A stretch of DNA of 52,691 nt from an uncultured Peptococcaceae bacterium (lineage in GTDB: Bacteria; Bacillota; Peptococcia; Peptococcales; Peptococcaceae). The translations under genes and the position numbers were made by a program. This document shows, piece by piece, positions 39,627-46,865 of the stretch (positions are counted from its first letter, which is position 1; each line of letters starts with the position of its first letter). The notes under the pieces were generated by a model, which saw nothing but the letters and a program-made list of their open reading frames with translations, was not told the DNA's origin and ran no database searches. The stretch covers positions 1 to 52,691 of the forward strand of contig CABQBF010000003.1 in NCBI GenBank assembly GCA_902462325.1, written 5' to 3'.

Positions 39627-39682
39627 AAAATAGCCAAACGGCAGCTATCTGATATCGGCAACTGTCTGATAAACCGGAAGTT
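39627..39682. repeat. 56-bp direct repeat, right copy
   Basis: About 93% identical to 38636-38691. It overlaps the stop codon of the 39681-39980 gene. Confidence 0.75.
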
Positions 39683-39980
39683 ATTTACCATGTTTGCATT
39701 TTCTAAACCACGTACTCCAGAAGCGATAATTCGCCCACACAAAGACAGCAATGTACGCCATCGCAAACAGAATAAACAATACTTTTCTGGCAGTATTTAT
39801 ATCACTGGCAACAACCTGATATGTACCGATAACTGTGAACACAATCATAATAAGACTCAAACCGCTGACGGCAATATTGATTGGCAACTGAACACGCGCC
39901 CATGTCTGCGGAAATTTCTTTCGAAGAATCATATCGGCAATAAAAATTAGTACCAGAATACCCAACCATTTCATGTTCAT
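39681..39980 (-). CDS. small polytopic membrane protein
   Basis: 99 residues; GAGGTGA precedes ATG 39980. Three hydrophobic segments: WLGILVLIFIADMIL, AVSGLSLIMIVFTVIGTYQV and VLFILFAMAYIAVFVWANYR, with basic loops and a Trp-rich end (RFWSTWFRKCKHGK). No recognised family, though the size and layout recall the DUF4181-like group. Its stop codon is part of the AACTTCCGGTTTATC repeat block. It is the middle member of three genes, each followed by that block. Confidence 0.55.
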   Translation of the reverse strand: MNMKWLGILVLIFIADMILRKKFPQTWARVQLPINIAVSGLSLIMIVFTVIGTYQVVASDINTARKVLFILFAMAYIAVFVWANYRFWSTWFRKCKHGK

Positions 39981-40027
39981 AATTAATCACCTCTCAACTT
40001 CCGATTTTTTGCTGCCTTTTACTCCCC

Positions 40028-40042
40028 GATAAACCGGAAGTT
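40028..40042. repeat. 15-bp partial copy of the repeat
   Basis: GATAAACCGGAAGTT, identical to the end of the 39627-39682 repeat, 4 bp past the stop of the 40047 gene. Confidence 0.6.
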
Positions 40043-40046
40043 GTCA

Positions 40047-40502
40047 TTATTGCTTTATTTCTAAACAATAGAAAGATGGTCTATTTGGGTATATTTTGTC
40101 GGAAGTATTCCAAATCTCTGCACTATCCAATTCCTTGATATGTTTTGCGGTAAGTTCATCAATGAAAATTGTCTGTCTATGAATTACAGGTCTGTCCTCA
40201 AATTCATAATAGTCCATTAACCACACATGCCAAAGTTCTATGGAAGTCGTATACTGCAAGGCATTTTTCATATATTCAATAATTTGTTTCGCCCTGCCCT
40301 CTGTATAGCGCCATTCCAGATAGACTCCATTCTTCTTGTCGGTATAGTTTTGAACATCTTCAAAGGAATGCAAAAAATAATTATCATCTGCGCCGCCGTC
40401 ATATATTGTTCCATCATCAATGTTTATTTCAATCGGATAATCCTGAACTGGCGCAACTTTCGTTAAAGGGAAATCCGAAGCAATAAAAGTACATACGCTC
40501 AT
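40047..40502 (-). CDS. uncharacterised protein, paralogue of the 16334-16786 gene
   Basis: 151 residues from ATG 40502, after AAGGAGG. MSVCTFIASDFPLTKVAPVQ starts the protein; IIEYMKNALQYTTSIELWHV, then HRQTIFIDELTAKHIKELDS, lie in the second half. The N-terminus and the ELW(N/H) block parallel the ATT-started gene at 16334-16786. No known domain was recognised and no signal peptide is present, so it is probably cytoplasmic. It is the last of three genes that are each followed by the AACTTCC repeat. Confidence 0.6.
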   Translation of the reverse strand: MSVCTFIASDFPLTKVAPVQDYPIEINIDDGTIYDGGADDNYFLHSFEDVQNYTDKKNGVYLEWRYTEGRAKQIIEYMKNALQYTTSIELWHVWLMDYYEFEDRPVIHRQTIFIDELTAKHIKELDSAEIWNTSDKIYPNRPSFYCLEIKQ

Positions 40503-40641
40503 AGAATACCTCCTTAATATTCTGATTATATCATGAACCACCTTGCATTTCCATGTTAGCTTCCTGAATGCTCCATGTCCAACTCCAACAGCATACCTGC
40601 TATCTTTGCCGATGGCCAAGCAGACAATATGCCCTTCGCTG

Positions 40642-40986
40642 TTATTTCTTCTTCACTTTCGGCGCGGTGAGCCGGTAACTTTCGCCAATCATGTCGCGGA
40701 TATCGGAATCGTCTACGGTGCCGTTGAGAATGATGGAGTTCCAATGGTCTTTGTTTAAGTGATAGGCTGGGATAACGGCTTCGTATTTCTGCCGCCAAAA
40801 CTCCAACCAGCCCGGTGCGCATTTGACGTTAATCCAGATATGCCCTTGCCGTTCAAAAATCCAGGCATAGGCTTTTTTATTTTGCCGGTGCCGCATTACA
40901 GTCCAGTTTTTATCGGCAAAGGGATAGTCCTCGTACACATCGGGCAGCTGCAGGCAGCAGGCAATGGCTTCCGCTCTGGTTTGCAT
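40642..40986 (-). CDS. MmcQ/YjbR family protein
   Basis: 114 residues. The single domain has the YjbR pattern: PFADKNWTVMRHRQNKKAYA with the DxxWxxx strand, WINVKCAPGWLEFWRQKYEA and VIPAYHLNKDHWNSIILNGT, ending in a helix with SYRLTAPKVKKK. YjbR resembles the C-terminal domain of some regulators and is described as a DNA-binding or uncharacterised fold. No operon partner is evident. parS site 14 lies upstream of it. Confidence 0.85.
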   Translation of the reverse strand: MQTRAEAIACCLQLPDVYEDYPFADKNWTVMRHRQNKKAYAWIFERQGHIWINVKCAPGWLEFWRQKYEAVIPAYHLNKDHWNSIILNGTVDDSDIRDMIGESYRLTAPKVKKK

Positions 40987-41029
40987 AATTCTCCACTCCT
41001 CTGAATTTTTAAATCTGAAATTTTAAAAA

Positions 41030-41045
41030 TGTTTCACGTGAAACA
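41030..41045. other. parS site 14
   Basis: Perfect TGTTTCACGTGAAACA with right arm TTTGCAAT and left arm disrupted (TTTTAAAAA), between the YjbR gene and the replication initiator gene. Confidence 0.9.
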
Positions 41046-41070
41046 TTTGCAATTTTCTGTTCCTGTTTTA

Positions 41071-41934
41071 TCAGGCGGAACGACCGTCGGCTTGGGCAAT
41101 GGCTGGCACAAACCGCAGCCATTTTGTCCGCACCTTCCAGCGGCTGCGGTTGGTCTGTTGCTTGTCCGCCTTTACAATACGCATAGACTCCGACAACAAA
41201 TCGGCAAAGAGCTGATTTAGCGAACTCCCCTGCTGCAATTTATACATCACGGCCTGAGCTTTTTCGTTGCGCAGACAAAACTCCCAGCGGGTCCATTGCT
41301 CCGGCAATCCTGCCAAATGAACGCCGCGGGCATTCTGTTCCAACCGTTTATCGTACACCCGCAAAAACATATCAGAACGGGTAGAACCTATATAAATTAC
41401 TGCTTTATCATTCTCACCACTAGTCAAAGAATAACCCATACTGACATCGCAGCCACGCCATTGACTAATAATTTCCATACTACGGGCATGGTCAACCAAC
41501 TGGGCCACGGTATACCAATTTCCGGTTTTATCATCCAAAGCCAAATCCAGCCGCGTCACCTGCACATACAGAGAGGGCAACGCCATGAGCAAATCCAAAA
41601 AGGGCATCACTTCTTGCAGATAGGCACAGCCCCGCCCCGTTATGATAACATGAACCCCCTGCTGCGCGCCGCCATCGGCCCAAATGGTAATCATGCCATC
41701 GGCACCCAGCGTATACTTAGTGCAATACCCATGATAACTTCCCTGTGATTTTTGAAACTGCTCTGGAGATAACCTGAGAAGCTGCTCCATGATGGCCGGA
41801 ACAGAAAAATCCCAGAGCGTAAACTCAAACCAGTCCAAACCCGCAATACAATGCCCCTTGAGAGTACTTTGCGCTGTATTGTCCACCCCCCTAATAGAGC
41901 TACCAATACAAGATTCTCTTTCGTTTTGATCCAT
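41071..41934 (-). CDS. Rep_trans family replication initiator
   Basis: 287 residues from ATG 41934, after AAGGAG. GLDWFEFTLWDFSVPAIMEQ opens the protein. ITRLDLALDDKTGNWYTVAQ-like and KAVIYIGSTRSDMFLRVYDK (conserved Asp/Tyr catalytic region and YIGS-RSDMFLR-YDKRLEQ block) are the Rep_trans signature, as in rolling-circle plasmid RepB-type initiators and ICE Orf20-type relaxases. So it probably nicks or relaxes an origin of a plasmid or integrative element. No other conjugation or plasmid gene adjoins it, so it is a stranded remnant or a domesticated gene. parS site 14 lies 25 bp past its stop. Confidence 0.8.
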   Translation of the reverse strand: MDQNERESCIGSSIRGVDNTAQSTLKGHCIAGLDWFEFTLWDFSVPAIMEQLLRLSPEQFQKSQGSYHGYCTKYTLGADGMITIWADGGAQQGVHVIITGRGCAYLQEVMPFLDLLMALPSLYVQVTRLDLALDDKTGNWYTVAQLVDHARSMEIISQWRGCDVSMGYSLTSGENDKAVIYIGSTRSDMFLRVYDKRLEQNARGVHLAGLPEQWTRWEFCLRNEKAQAVMYKLQQGSSLNQLFADLLSESMRIVKADKQQTNRSRWKVRTKWLRFVPAIAQADGRSA

Positions 41935-42109
41935 GCCGTTCTCCTTTGCTGAAAAAATGGCTGCAAATAGACTACCTTTTTTGTAAATTTTTTCTTTTCC
42001 TTTATTATACAGTACAGTAAAAAGAAAAGCAAGAAAAATTTGTAAAAATATGAATTTCATTTCCTTGACACAACGCGCTCTGTTAAAATTTTTTTCATCA
42101 CGGCATAAA

Positions 42110-42139
42110 AAAAGACAGCCCGCAAAGGGGCTGCCCGTT
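42110..42139 (-). terminator. terminator of the NYN/PIN-like gene
   Basis: CAGCCC...GGGCTG stem followed by T7 on the minus strand. Confidence 0.8.
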
Positions 42140-42147
42140 GGATAATC

Positions 42148-42702
42148 TTATAAAAGATGCTTTACTTTTTTGTAGATATCGCCGACACCGTCGTTGCGCA
42201 GCTTAGCCGCCAGCAGATTGTGCAGCTCCTGCTTGTTTTTGCTGCGCTGTAAGCAGTCTAACACAACGGCAGCCAAACCGGCATCGGCAAAAAGCGCCTC
42301 CACCTGTTGCTGCAGCGGGTCCTTCGGCGCTTGCGCAGGCTGCTGCGCAGGCTGTAATTCGCCAGTTTGCACAACGGTAATCTGCTGCTCCGACCAGAAG
42401 CGCACCACGCTCTGAAAGCCCGTATCATGGCTGATAATATAAAAGGATTGCCCCGAATTCTGCGCAATCAGGTATCCCAGATAGCTCACCAACTGAAAAT
42501 CCAGCGCATTCTTTTTGCAAGCCCCTACTTTAAAATAATGAATTTGCGCTTTCGATTCATTCAAGCGGCGGTGCAAATCGAAGGTTAACCGGTCCGCGTG
42601 TTCGCTGTAAAAGATAATCACTTCATCGGCTGCCGTTAACTGTTCTACGCCCTGCAGCCCTTCTGTATTCACATTTTCATAATCAACTAAATAGAATGCC
42701 AT
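42148..42702 (-). CDS. NYN/PIN-like domain protein
   Basis: 184 residues. AFYLVDYENVNTEGLQGVEQ carries the first conserved aspartate (LVDYENV, near residue 7), EVIIFYSEHADRLTF the second strand, and SFYIISHDTGFQSVVRFWSE the SHDTGF motif with a conserved aspartate. This order is that of NYN/PIN nucleases, metal-dependent RNases. A proline/glutamine linker (QPAQQPAQAPKDP) joins a small helical C-terminal domain (LQQQVEALFADAGLAAVVLD onward) that may bind RNA or a partner. The gene stands alone with its own terminator. Confidence 0.75.
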   Translation of the reverse strand: MAFYLVDYENVNTEGLQGVEQLTAADEVIIFYSEHADRLTFDLHRRLNESKAQIHYFKVGACKKNALDFQLVSYLGYLIAQNSGQSFYIISHDTGFQSVVRFWSEQQITVVQTGELQPAQQPAQAPKDPLQQQVEALFADAGLAAVVLDCLQRSKNKQELHNLLAAKLRNDGVGDIYKKVKHLL

Positions 42703-42833
42703 AAGTCTTCTCCTTACCTTGCCAACAAAATTTATACGATAAATTTAGTTTAACATCTGCCCTTTGCTTTGTCGATGTTTTTCTTTTTCCAGCGTTGTGA
42801 TGCTTACCCGGCAGCCATCATCAAACCGGCAAA

Positions 42834-42876
42834 ACAAAAGAGAAACCTGCGCCAACGGGCAAGTTCCTCTTGTTTG
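42834..42876 (-). terminator. terminator of the flavodoxin-type reductase gene
   Basis: AAGAGGAACTTGCCC pairs imperfectly with GGGCGCAGGTTTCTCTT, followed by TTGTTTT on the minus strand. It argues against a small gene in the 42745-42907 gap, where I see none. Confidence 0.6.
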
Positions 42877-42907
42877 CAAAGCTATTTCTATTTGAAGCCA
42901 GTTCTCC

Positions 42908-43456
42908 TTACTGAATGGAATTTCCCAAGCGATAGGCGTCCTCCAATTCTTTTCTCCCTTTGATATCGCCAATTTCCATCACGCCGCCGCACAGCACTTT
43001 GCCTAAGCTCTTCCAGCCTAAATGCCGTTCTAATCGGTCATACCAGTATTGGCTTTCTTCAAAGCCGTAGCCTTCGGCGGCCATCAGCAGCACCGTTTCT
43101 TTTTGCGGATTGCGATAGTTGGCGTCACATTCGGCAACTGCGAACAGTCTGTCAAAGGCTGTCTTTAGCTGTCCGCTTATGGTCCAGTAATATAAGGGCG
43201 AGGCTAACACCAAAACGTCGGCTTCTTTGTAAGCCGGATAAATTTTTTCCATGTCGTCCTTTTGTACGCAGGGACTGTCCGGATTTTTTCCGCCGCCAAA
43301 ACAGCCTTTGCAGCCGTTAATCTGCATACTGTCCAAATCAAACACGGTTACGGTGTTGCCTGCCTGCTCAGCGCCGCGCACAAACTCCCGCACCAAAGCT
43401 GAGGTGTTCCCGCTTTTGCGGGAACTGCCGTTTAATACGATGATTTTTTTACCCAT
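42908..43456 (-). CDS. flavodoxin-like NAD(P)H-dependent FMN reductase
   Basis: 182 residues from ATG 43456 with GGGGAAG upstream. KKIIVLNGSSRKSGNTSALV is the FMN-phosphate-binding loop (GSxRxxGNT); a Cys motif CKGCFGGGKNPDSPCVQKDD resembles the iron-sulfur flavoprotein (isf) spacing. DVLVLASPLYYWTISGQLKT is the flavin isoalloxazine site. Such reductases pass electrons from NAD(P)H to quinones, nitro-compounds or Fe-S partners. It diverges from an HxlR regulator gene, with overlapping promoters and one dyad between, so it is the probable target of that regulator. Confidence 0.85.
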   Translation of the reverse strand: MGKKIIVLNGSSRKSGNTSALVREFVRGAEQAGNTVTVFDLDSMQINGCKGCFGGGKNPDSPCVQKDDMEKIYPAYKEADVLVLASPLYYWTISGQLKTAFDRLFAVAECDANYRNPQKETVLLMAAEGYGFEESQYWYDRLERHLGWKSLGKVLCGGVMEIGDIKGRKELEDAYRLGNSIQ

Positions 43457-43503
43457 TTGAAGCTTCCCCTTTCCAATCATGCAAATTTTATGTTCTTTCT
43501 GCA

Positions 43504-43532
43504 TTGACAAGCCTTTCATCTATAACTAGAAT
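43504..43532 (+). promoter_or_regulatory. hxlR-family gene promoter (divergent with the reductase promoter)
   Basis: TTGACA 43504-43509, 17-bp spacer, TAGAAT 43527-43532. On the other strand TATAAT at 43531-43536 serves the reductase gene, so the two promoters overlap. Confidence 0.7.
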
Positions 43533-43556
43533 TATAGTCAGAATTTACTGTTTGAG

Positions 43557-43583
43557 AAGTACGCACATTTTGGTGCGATACTT
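43557..43583. promoter_or_regulatory. HxlR-type operator
   Basis: Dyad AAGTA-CGCAC-ATTTTG-GTGCG-A-TACTT, downstream of the HxlR transcript start and over the -35 region of the divergent reductase promoter. Related sequence at 30742-30768. Confidence 0.6.
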
Positions 43584-43622
43584 ACATCCACTTTATATAC
43601 TTACGCAAAGGAGAGTGTCTGG

Positions 43623-43958
43623 ATGGAAGCGCGCTGTATTTCCGCCGAATCGTTGGAAACCACCGGCTTCAGCTACACCTTATCGCTTATCAGCGGAAAA
43701 TATAAAATGACCATTCTGTATACGCTGATGGAATTTGGCGTGGTGCGGTTTAACGAGATGAAAAAATATATCGGCGGTATTTCCTATAAAACGCTGAGTG
43801 CTTCTCTCAAAGAGCTGGAAGCCGACCAACTGGTCCATCGGGAAGAATATCCGCAAATTCCGCCTAAAGTGGAATATAGTTTAACAGAGCGGGGAAAATC
43901 GTTAATCCCGATTTTAGACGGCATGTGCGAATGGGGCGAGAAAAACCGTCTGCCATAG
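43623..43958 (+). CDS. HxlR family transcriptional regulator
   Basis: 111 residues; AAGGAG 9 nt before ATG 43623. LISGKYKMTILYTLMEFGVV, then FNEMKKYIGGISYKTLSASL and KELEADQLVHREEYPQIPPK, form the winged-helix HxlR pattern with the conserved SGKWK-like start and the PPKVEYSLTERGKSL wing. HxlR proteins bind palindromes and respond to aldehydes, quinones or other electrophiles through cysteines; here one Cys near the N-terminus (EARCIS) is a candidate sensor. Divergent from a flavin reductase, its likely target, and possibly linked to the reductase at 30030 through a shared operator. Confidence 0.9.
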   Translation: MEARCISAESLETTGFSYTLSLISGKYKMTILYTLMEFGVVRFNEMKKYIGGISYKTLSASLKELEADQLVHREEYPQIPPKVEYSLTERGKSLIPILDGMCEWGEKNRLP

Positions 43959-43980
43959 GCTGAACGATAAATAGCCAGAA

Positions 43981-44015
43981 AAAAAGAAACAGGTGCTTTC
44001 CCTGTTTCCTGTTTT
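43981..44015 (+). terminator. terminator of the HxlR gene
   Basis: GAAACAGG-TGCTTTC-CCTGTTTC stem followed by CTGTTTT. Confidence 0.75.
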
Positions 44016-44067
44016 ATTGTATAATGGAACCGCTGTGAAATTATAAAAGAAAGAATGTGATTGTGTT

Positions 44068-44937
44068 ATGAATATTGGACGGAATGACCCCTGCTGGTGC
44101 GGCAGCGGATTAAAATATAAAAAATGTCATCTCAATGCAGACGCCAAGGTGGCCACCTATGCTTTGAAAGGCTTTGAAGTGCCGGACTTTGAAGCAATCC
44201 GCACGATAAAAGAGCTGGAAGGCATTCGAGCCAGCTCCGCCATCAACACCGCTGTGTTGGATTATGTTGCCGCCCATATCCATGTGGGAATGTGTACCGA
44301 GGAAATCAATACGCTGGTGCATGACTTTACGGTAGCCCATGGCGCCATTCCTGCGCCGCTCAACTATGAAGGCTTCCCCAAAAGCGTTTGCACCTCTATC
44401 AACAACGAAATTTGCCACGGCATTCCATCGTCGGATATCGTCTTAAAAGAAGGCGACATCGTTAATGTAGACGTTTCCACCATTTACAAGGGCTTTTACT
44501 CTGATGCCTCCCGTATGTTTACCATCGGGAAGGTATCGCCGGAACGTCAGCGCTTAGTGGACGTTGCCCGAGAATGTTTGGAGGCTGGTTTGGCTGCCAT
44601 CCGTCCGTGGGGCTTTCTGGGCGATGTGGGCGCTGCTGTGCAGGAACACGCCGAAGCCAACGGCTATTCGGTTGTGACCAAGTTTGGCGGTCACGGCTGC
44701 GGTATCGAGTTTCACGAAGAGCCTTTTGTGGCCCATGTGGGCCAACGGGGCACCGGTTGTCTGTTAGTGCCGGGCATGACCTTTACCGTAGAGCCGATGA
44801 TTAACGCCGGAGAGTCCGATTTGTTTATCGACAAGGACAACGGCTGGACCGCCTACACCATCGACGGCAAGGATTCGGCACAATGGGAGCATTTTGTGCT
44901 GGTAACGGAAGATGGCTTTGAAATTTTGAGCTATTAG
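44068..44937 (+). CDS. map: type I methionine aminopeptidase with N-terminal SEC-C motif
   Basis: 289 residues. The N-terminus IGRNDPCWCGSGLKYKKCH is a SEC-C zinc motif (C-x-C-x8-C-H), then the MAP fold begins with IRTIKELEGIRASSAINTAV. The five metal ligands are visible in context: NVDVSTIYKGFYSDASRMF (two aspartates), GGHGCGIEFHEEP (histidine), TVEPMI (glutamate) and WEHFVLV (glutamate). It removes the initiator methionine from nascent proteins, usually in the cytoplasm at the ribosome exit. Single zinc-finger MAPs are common in clostridia beside a shorter MAP. It is terminated by two consecutive TAG codons, 21 bp before a small gene. Confidence 0.93.
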   Translation: MNIGRNDPCWCGSGLKYKKCHLNADAKVATYALKGFEVPDFEAIRTIKELEGIRASSAINTAVLDYVAAHIHVGMCTEEINTLVHDFTVAHGAIPAPLNYEGFPKSVCTSINNEICHGIPSSDIVLKEGDIVNVDVSTIYKGFYSDASRMFTIGKVSPERQRLVDVARECLEAGLAAIRPWGFLGDVGAAVQEHAEANGYSVVTKFGGHGCGIEFHEEPFVAHVGQRGTGCLLVPGMTFTVEPMINAGESDLFIDKDNGWTAYTIDGKDSAQWEHFVLVTEDGFEILSY

Positions 44938-44958
44938 TAGAAATTTAGGAGAACGCCT

Positions 44959-45312
44959 ATGTTTTATGAAAAAGCTGCTTATAAAGAACTAAAACGCAAA
45001 ACCTCCCGCGATTGCATGATTTGTCTGGGCAAGTGCAGCGGTCACAAAGAGATTGATGAAAAAGAGCCTGTGAGCATTTTAATCGCCGCGCAAGGGATTT
45101 TTCTGGAGCGGGCTAAGGGGCAAGACGCCATTGTGCTGATGGAACAGGTGCAGAGCTATAAGCAAACCGACAGCAGCATTGTGCTAAAAACGACGGACCC
45201 TATGGCCAAACGCTTAACGCTGTACATTCGCAGTCAGCTAAACCGCAATAAGGGCTGCAAAATTTTGGAGAAACACATAACGCCTGCTGCTCCCAGAGCA
45301 GAAGAAAAATAA
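44959..45312 (+). CDS. small uncharacterised protein behind map
   Basis: 117 residues; AGGAG 8 nt before ATG 44959, so it is probably co-transcribed with map. It begins FYEKAAYKELKRKTSRDCMI with a CMICLGKCSGH cluster (three Cys, one His) that could bind a metal. The rest reads SILIAAQGIFLERAKGQDAI, then IVLKTTDPMAKRLTLYIRSQ, and ends in a basic Pro/Ala tail. No family is recognised. Operon position suggests a role near translation or protein maturation, an inference. Confidence 0.6.
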   Translation: MFYEKAAYKELKRKTSRDCMICLGKCSGHKEIDEKEPVSILIAAQGIFLERAKGQDAIVLMEQVQSYKQTDSSIVLKTTDPMAKRLTLYIRSQLNRNKGCKILEKHITPAAPRAEEK

Positions 45313-45323
45313 AGATAGTTCGC

Positions 45324-45358
45324 AAAGAGGCTGCACCAAAAGGGTAGCCTCTTTTTTT
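45324..45358 (+). terminator. terminator of the map operon
   Basis: AAAGAGGCT ... AGCCTCTTT stem followed by T7. The right half of it (from AAAGGGTAGCC) is duplicated at 46749. Confidence 0.8.
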
Positions 45359-45379
45359 ACTTAAATAAGCAGACTTTCA
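45339..45379. repeat. 40-bp direct repeat, left copy, bounding the EcsC segment
   Basis: Begins AAAGGGTAGCCTCTTTTTT and ends ATAAGCAGACTTTCA. The same sequence with 3-4 differences is at 46749-46788, so a 1.37-kb segment lies between the copies. Confidence 0.75.
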
Positions 45380-45445
45380 AAATCTACAGCGTAGAACGGA
45401 TATATAAATTGATACAATTATATCAAAAATTCCACTGTATCTCTT

Positions 45446-46534
45446 TTATTCCTCTTCAATGATTTCAATATCTATAAAATCTTCTTTTATTTCACTCATA
45501 TCATTTACAATTTCGTTTCCTAATAGATTATAGATCCGACTTTCCTTCTCCAAAATAAACCTCTTCTGATAAAATATATTGGCAAACTCTAGCACTTTGT
45601 TCATTTGCGCGGTATCAATCAACGCACCAACGGCACTAGAAACGAAAGGTACAGCCCTACTAATCATTTTCAATGTTAGCTTGCGTCCAATTTGTTCAAA
45701 AGCTTCTTTGAAAAGAACATTCTCTAGCCCTTTGGCACCAACATTTTGAAGTGCTTTTTGCGCAGATTTATTAGCTAATGCCCGTATCTGTGCTAACAAT
45801 AAGGGAATGCCACCGCGTGCCGCCATATCCGTCCATGTTTTCTTTGCTGTCTGCTTTACAACCGCAGCTTTACTCATTAACATGACTTTCCCAATCATAT
45901 TGGTCATTTCATTGTTTACGTCATTGTTAGCGGGACTTAATGCGTTAGTAAACACCTCGCTTGCAATGACTAATTCTGCACTGTCATTTTTTACATCATA
46001 TCCATAGAACATTGCGATTGATTGAACTGCTCGAAAATACAAAAAAGTACTTAACACAATATTAGCCGGTAGCCCCCAAAATCCAAATGCACCAGTTCCA
46101 CCACCTTCTACCGCTGCTGTAAAGATGTTTTTTCCTTTATATTTGCTAACCAGTTTTTCCAAATCATAACTTCGTACCAAACATATTTCGTCTAATTTGT
46201 TTATTTTATAACTTACGGAACATTGATTTATTTTGTTTAATATTTGTCTTTCACTAATAGAAAATCTTGCCGCTTGTTCTTCAAGTACCTTAAAACCATT
46301 TGAAATGACATTCATCATTTGAGCGTATAATTCTTGCTCCGATATGTTTAAGCTAATATCATGACCTACTTCCCTTAATTTTTCAGGGAGAAATTGTCCG
46401 GCCTTTGTACTTAACTTAGTAATCTTACTAGGCTCGATAAGTTTATTATACTTTTCTGTCAAAACATCTAATGCTTCTGTTTCCTTTTTATTGACAAGAG
46501 GAACTGGGATATTAAAACTATTATTTTTATTCAC
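45446..46534 (-). CDS. EcsC family protein
   Basis: 362 residues, AT-richer than most neighbours and with lower G/C third positions by eye. Conserved EcsC features: DVLTEKYNKLIEPSKI early, GGGTGAFGFWGLPANIVLST in the middle (glycine-rich loop before a helix), RSYDLEKLVSKYKG, then ARGGIPLLLAQIRALANKSA and AVPFVSSAVGALIDTAQMNK with the C-terminal helix. EcsC proteins accompany ABC transporters in Bacillus but are also found alone, and their biochemistry is unknown. The gene lies on the opposite strand to its neighbours inside a segment bounded by 40-bp direct repeats, so it looks inserted. Confidence 0.8.
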   Translation of the reverse strand: MNKNNSFNIPVPLVNKKETEALDVLTEKYNKLIEPSKITKLSTKAGQFLPEKLREVGHDISLNISEQELYAQMMNVISNGFKVLEEQAARFSISERQILNKINQCSVSYKINKLDEICLVRSYDLEKLVSKYKGKNIFTAAVEGGGTGAFGFWGLPANIVLSTFLYFRAVQSIAMFYGYDVKNDSAELVIASEVFTNALSPANNDVNNEMTNMIGKVMLMSKAAVVKQTAKKTWTDMAARGGIPLLLAQIRALANKSAQKALQNVGAKGLENVLFKEAFEQIGRKLTLKMISRAVPFVSSAVGALIDTAQMNKVLEFANIFYQKRFILEKESRIYNLLGNEIVNDMSEIKEDFIDIEIIEEE

Positions 46535-46748
46535 ACAATAAATCTCCTTTTACCTGCTTTTCTATAAAATTTCCTACAAACTTCGCGTATTACAAATAAA
46601 ATACTTTCGAACAAAAGTATAGCAGACATAAACAAATAAATCCACCGCCACTTTCGACTAATTGATAGACACGTCATGAAAAGTTGCCAAGACTAAAATT
46701 CGCACTTGCGCATTCTTAGAGACAAACTTATTAGCATTTATTTAATTT

Positions 46749-46788
46749 AAAGGGTAGCCTCTTTTTTGCTTGGATAAGCAGACTTTCA
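46749..46788. repeat. 40-bp direct repeat, right copy
   Basis: Near-identical copy of 45339-45379. It ends exactly at the TTGACA -35 box of the NSS transporter promoter. Confidence 0.75.
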
Positions 46789-46818
46789 TTGACACGCTTC
46801 TTATCCCTGTGCTATTCT
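46789..46818 (+). promoter_or_regulatory. NSS transporter promoter
   Basis: TTGACA 46789-46794, 18-bp spacer, TATTCT 46813-46818. Confidence 0.5.
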
Positions 46819-46865
46819 GATACAGTATACAAAATTCAATTCAATAAGAGGAGGGCTTTGCTGTA

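Noticed and set aside
42745..42972. possible 75-codon minus-strand gene
   Set aside because: It overlaps the end of the reductase gene and runs through its probable terminator, and has no ribosome site at a suitable start.
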